Position numbers and translations under genes: made by a program | NCBI GenBank assembly: GCA_946222055.1 | Contig: CAMIEW010000080.1 | Location: 1-5,662 of the forward strand | Reading direction: 5' to 3' | Length of the DNA: 5,662 bases | DNA from: an uncultured Porphyromonas sp. | Lineage (GTDB): Bacteria; Bacteroidota; Bacteroidia; Bacteroidales; Porphyromonadaceae | Shown: in pieces, positions 4,898 through 5,662 of the stretch | Layout of the letters: every line of letters begins with the position of its first letter | Position numbering within the stretch: the first letter of the stretch is position 1 | Notes under the pieces: generated by a model | The model's input: only the letters and a program-made list of their open reading frames with translations | The model's database searches: none | What the model was told of the DNA's origin: nothing

Positions 4898-5662
4898 GAC
4901 CTGACGCCGTGGACCACTCCTCTCCTCTCAGCCGATGGGCAGGGAGCTGCGGCGTGCTCCTTCTTCTCCTTCCTCTACTTCTCTCCTCTTGCTCTCTGCT
5001 CGACCGGGTCGAGCGGCTCAACGCACGGACCTATCTCCGCCGCTCCCTTGCCGACCTCTCGTATGAGGATCGCCCCGCAGAGCTGACAGACTACCCGCTC
5101 CTGCTCTATCCGCTCCGCTCTCTACCTGCCGGGGAGGGGGAGAAACTCTTCCGTACCGCCGACGCTCTGGGGGACACCCTTCTCCTGGAGCGGATCGGGC
5201 TAAGGACGGGACACCCGGAGGTGGCGCTGGCGTCGCAGGATAAGCGGCAGGCGATGATGGCGGCGGCACTCCTCGGTGACACCATCCGTCTGAGGAGACT
5301 CCTGGAGCTTGCTCCCGACCCGGCGATGGCCTACTCGCTGGCTCGGATAGAGGGCGATACGCTTGCGGCCCGGTCCCATCTGACTGAGGTGCTGACCGCT
5401 GACTCGTATCCGCCGGAGACGAAGCGGCTGGCTGCATGGGCGCTAACGGCATACCGATCCGAGCGGGCGGGGGCGGTGGAGCAGTTGATCCGGCTGGGTG
5501 AGCGGGGTCCGCTGAGGGAGTGGGCAGAGCTGCTGAGCGGGGCGGAGCTCTCACTGGAGGAGCTCCGGCGAGAGACGCCTCTCCTCCTTGGCTCGCTCCG
5601 CAAGGGTTCGCTCCTGGAGCGCGGCTTGCTGGAGGACCTGCGTGAGGAGCTGTGGCGGCAGC
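4894..5662 (+). CDS. Lipoprotein, helical, function unknown, 3' partial
   Basis: The frame starting at GTG 4894 stays open for 256 codons to the right edge. It overlaps the previous stop as GTGA. Residues 1-19 are polar with one Arg pair partner near the membrane segment; VLLLLLPLLL (21-30) is the hydrophobic core and LSSC (30-33) a clear lipobox, so Cys33 should be lipidated and the protein anchored in the periplasm or outer membrane. After Cys33 the residues are SLLDRVERLNARTYL; no acidic surface-export signal is seen. The rest is rich in Leu, Arg, Glu and Ala with helix-pair character (for example MMAAALLGDTIRLRRLLELA, then AYSLARIEGDTLAARSHL), suggestive of TPR-like repeats, though I cannot fit the consensus. 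No ATG precedes the lipobox in frame; GTG 4909 is an alternative start. The minus-strand frame at 5018-5554 is its antisense shadow. I do not recognise the family. Confidence 0.8.
   Translation, partial: MRPDAVDHSSPLSRWAGSCGVLLLLLPLLLSSCSLLDRVERLNARTYLRRSLADLSYEDRPAELTDYPLLLYPLRSLPAGEGEKLFRTADALGDTLLLERIGLRTGHPEVALASQDKRQAMMAAALLGDTIRLRRLLELAPDPAMAYSLARIEGDTLAARSHLTEVLTADSYPPETKRLAAWALTAYRSERAGAVEQLIRLGERGPLREWAELLSGAELSLEELRRETPLLLGSLRKGSLLERGLLEDLREELWRQ

Noticed and set aside
5018..5554. 178-codon minus-strand frame
   Set aside because: It is Pro/Ser/Arg-rich low-complexity translation antisense to the lipoprotein frame, which has a signal peptide, a lipobox and a coupled start.

Overview
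The window looks like chromosomal DNA of a G+C-rich member of the Bacteroidota, most plausibly Bacteroidales and possibly Porphyromonas-like. Three things point there: a six-domain ribosomal protein S1 whose C-terminal tail (TLGDLDALAELREKM) is typical of that group; -7 elements of the form TAnnTTTG; and a PspC-type membrane protein with the VPQAKTVTQRLELHGKPV linker seen in Bacteroidota PspC proteins. The genus is an inference from protein style.

Layout, left to right. (1) The 3' part of a plus-strand PspC-domain membrane protein gene, open to the left edge, ending at 739 and followed by two terminator-like hairpins. (2) A short minus-strand reading frame (841-1050, open back to 1116) for a two-segment membrane protein. 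It resembles the end of a lipid-A-disaccharide-synthase N-terminal (LAB_N) domain and is probably a 5'-truncated remnant. (3) A highly structured repeat (about 1124-1446), then about 230 bp of apparently non-coding DNA that carries a hairpin and a promoter. (4) A small four-helix membrane protein built from an internal duplication (1683-2078). (5) A promoter and a structured leader, then the complete rpsA gene (2248-4029) and its terminator. (6) A second copy of the repeat (about 4097-4416), then a promoter. (7) A two-gene operon: a membrane-anchored protein with a four-cysteine cluster (4484-4897), overlapped by 4 bp with a GTG-started lipoprotein gene (4894 onward) that runs off the right edge.

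The most unusual content is the pair of dispersed repeats, about 290 bp each in the well-conserved part and roughly 89% identical by eye. Each is a string of five hairpins arranged as a mirror image: two inward-pointing terminator-like hairpins with T5 tracts, two G+C-rich hairpins, and a central 21-bp stem with an 18-nt loop. Most stem substitutions between the copies preserve pairing or fall in loops. The left copy is bracketed by a perfect 21-bp direct repeat and abuts the truncated LAB_N-like frame. I see no transposase, tRNA, rRNA or CRISPR array. The protein-coding genes are mostly housekeeping or conserved hypothetical; the repeat family is the part I would follow up.
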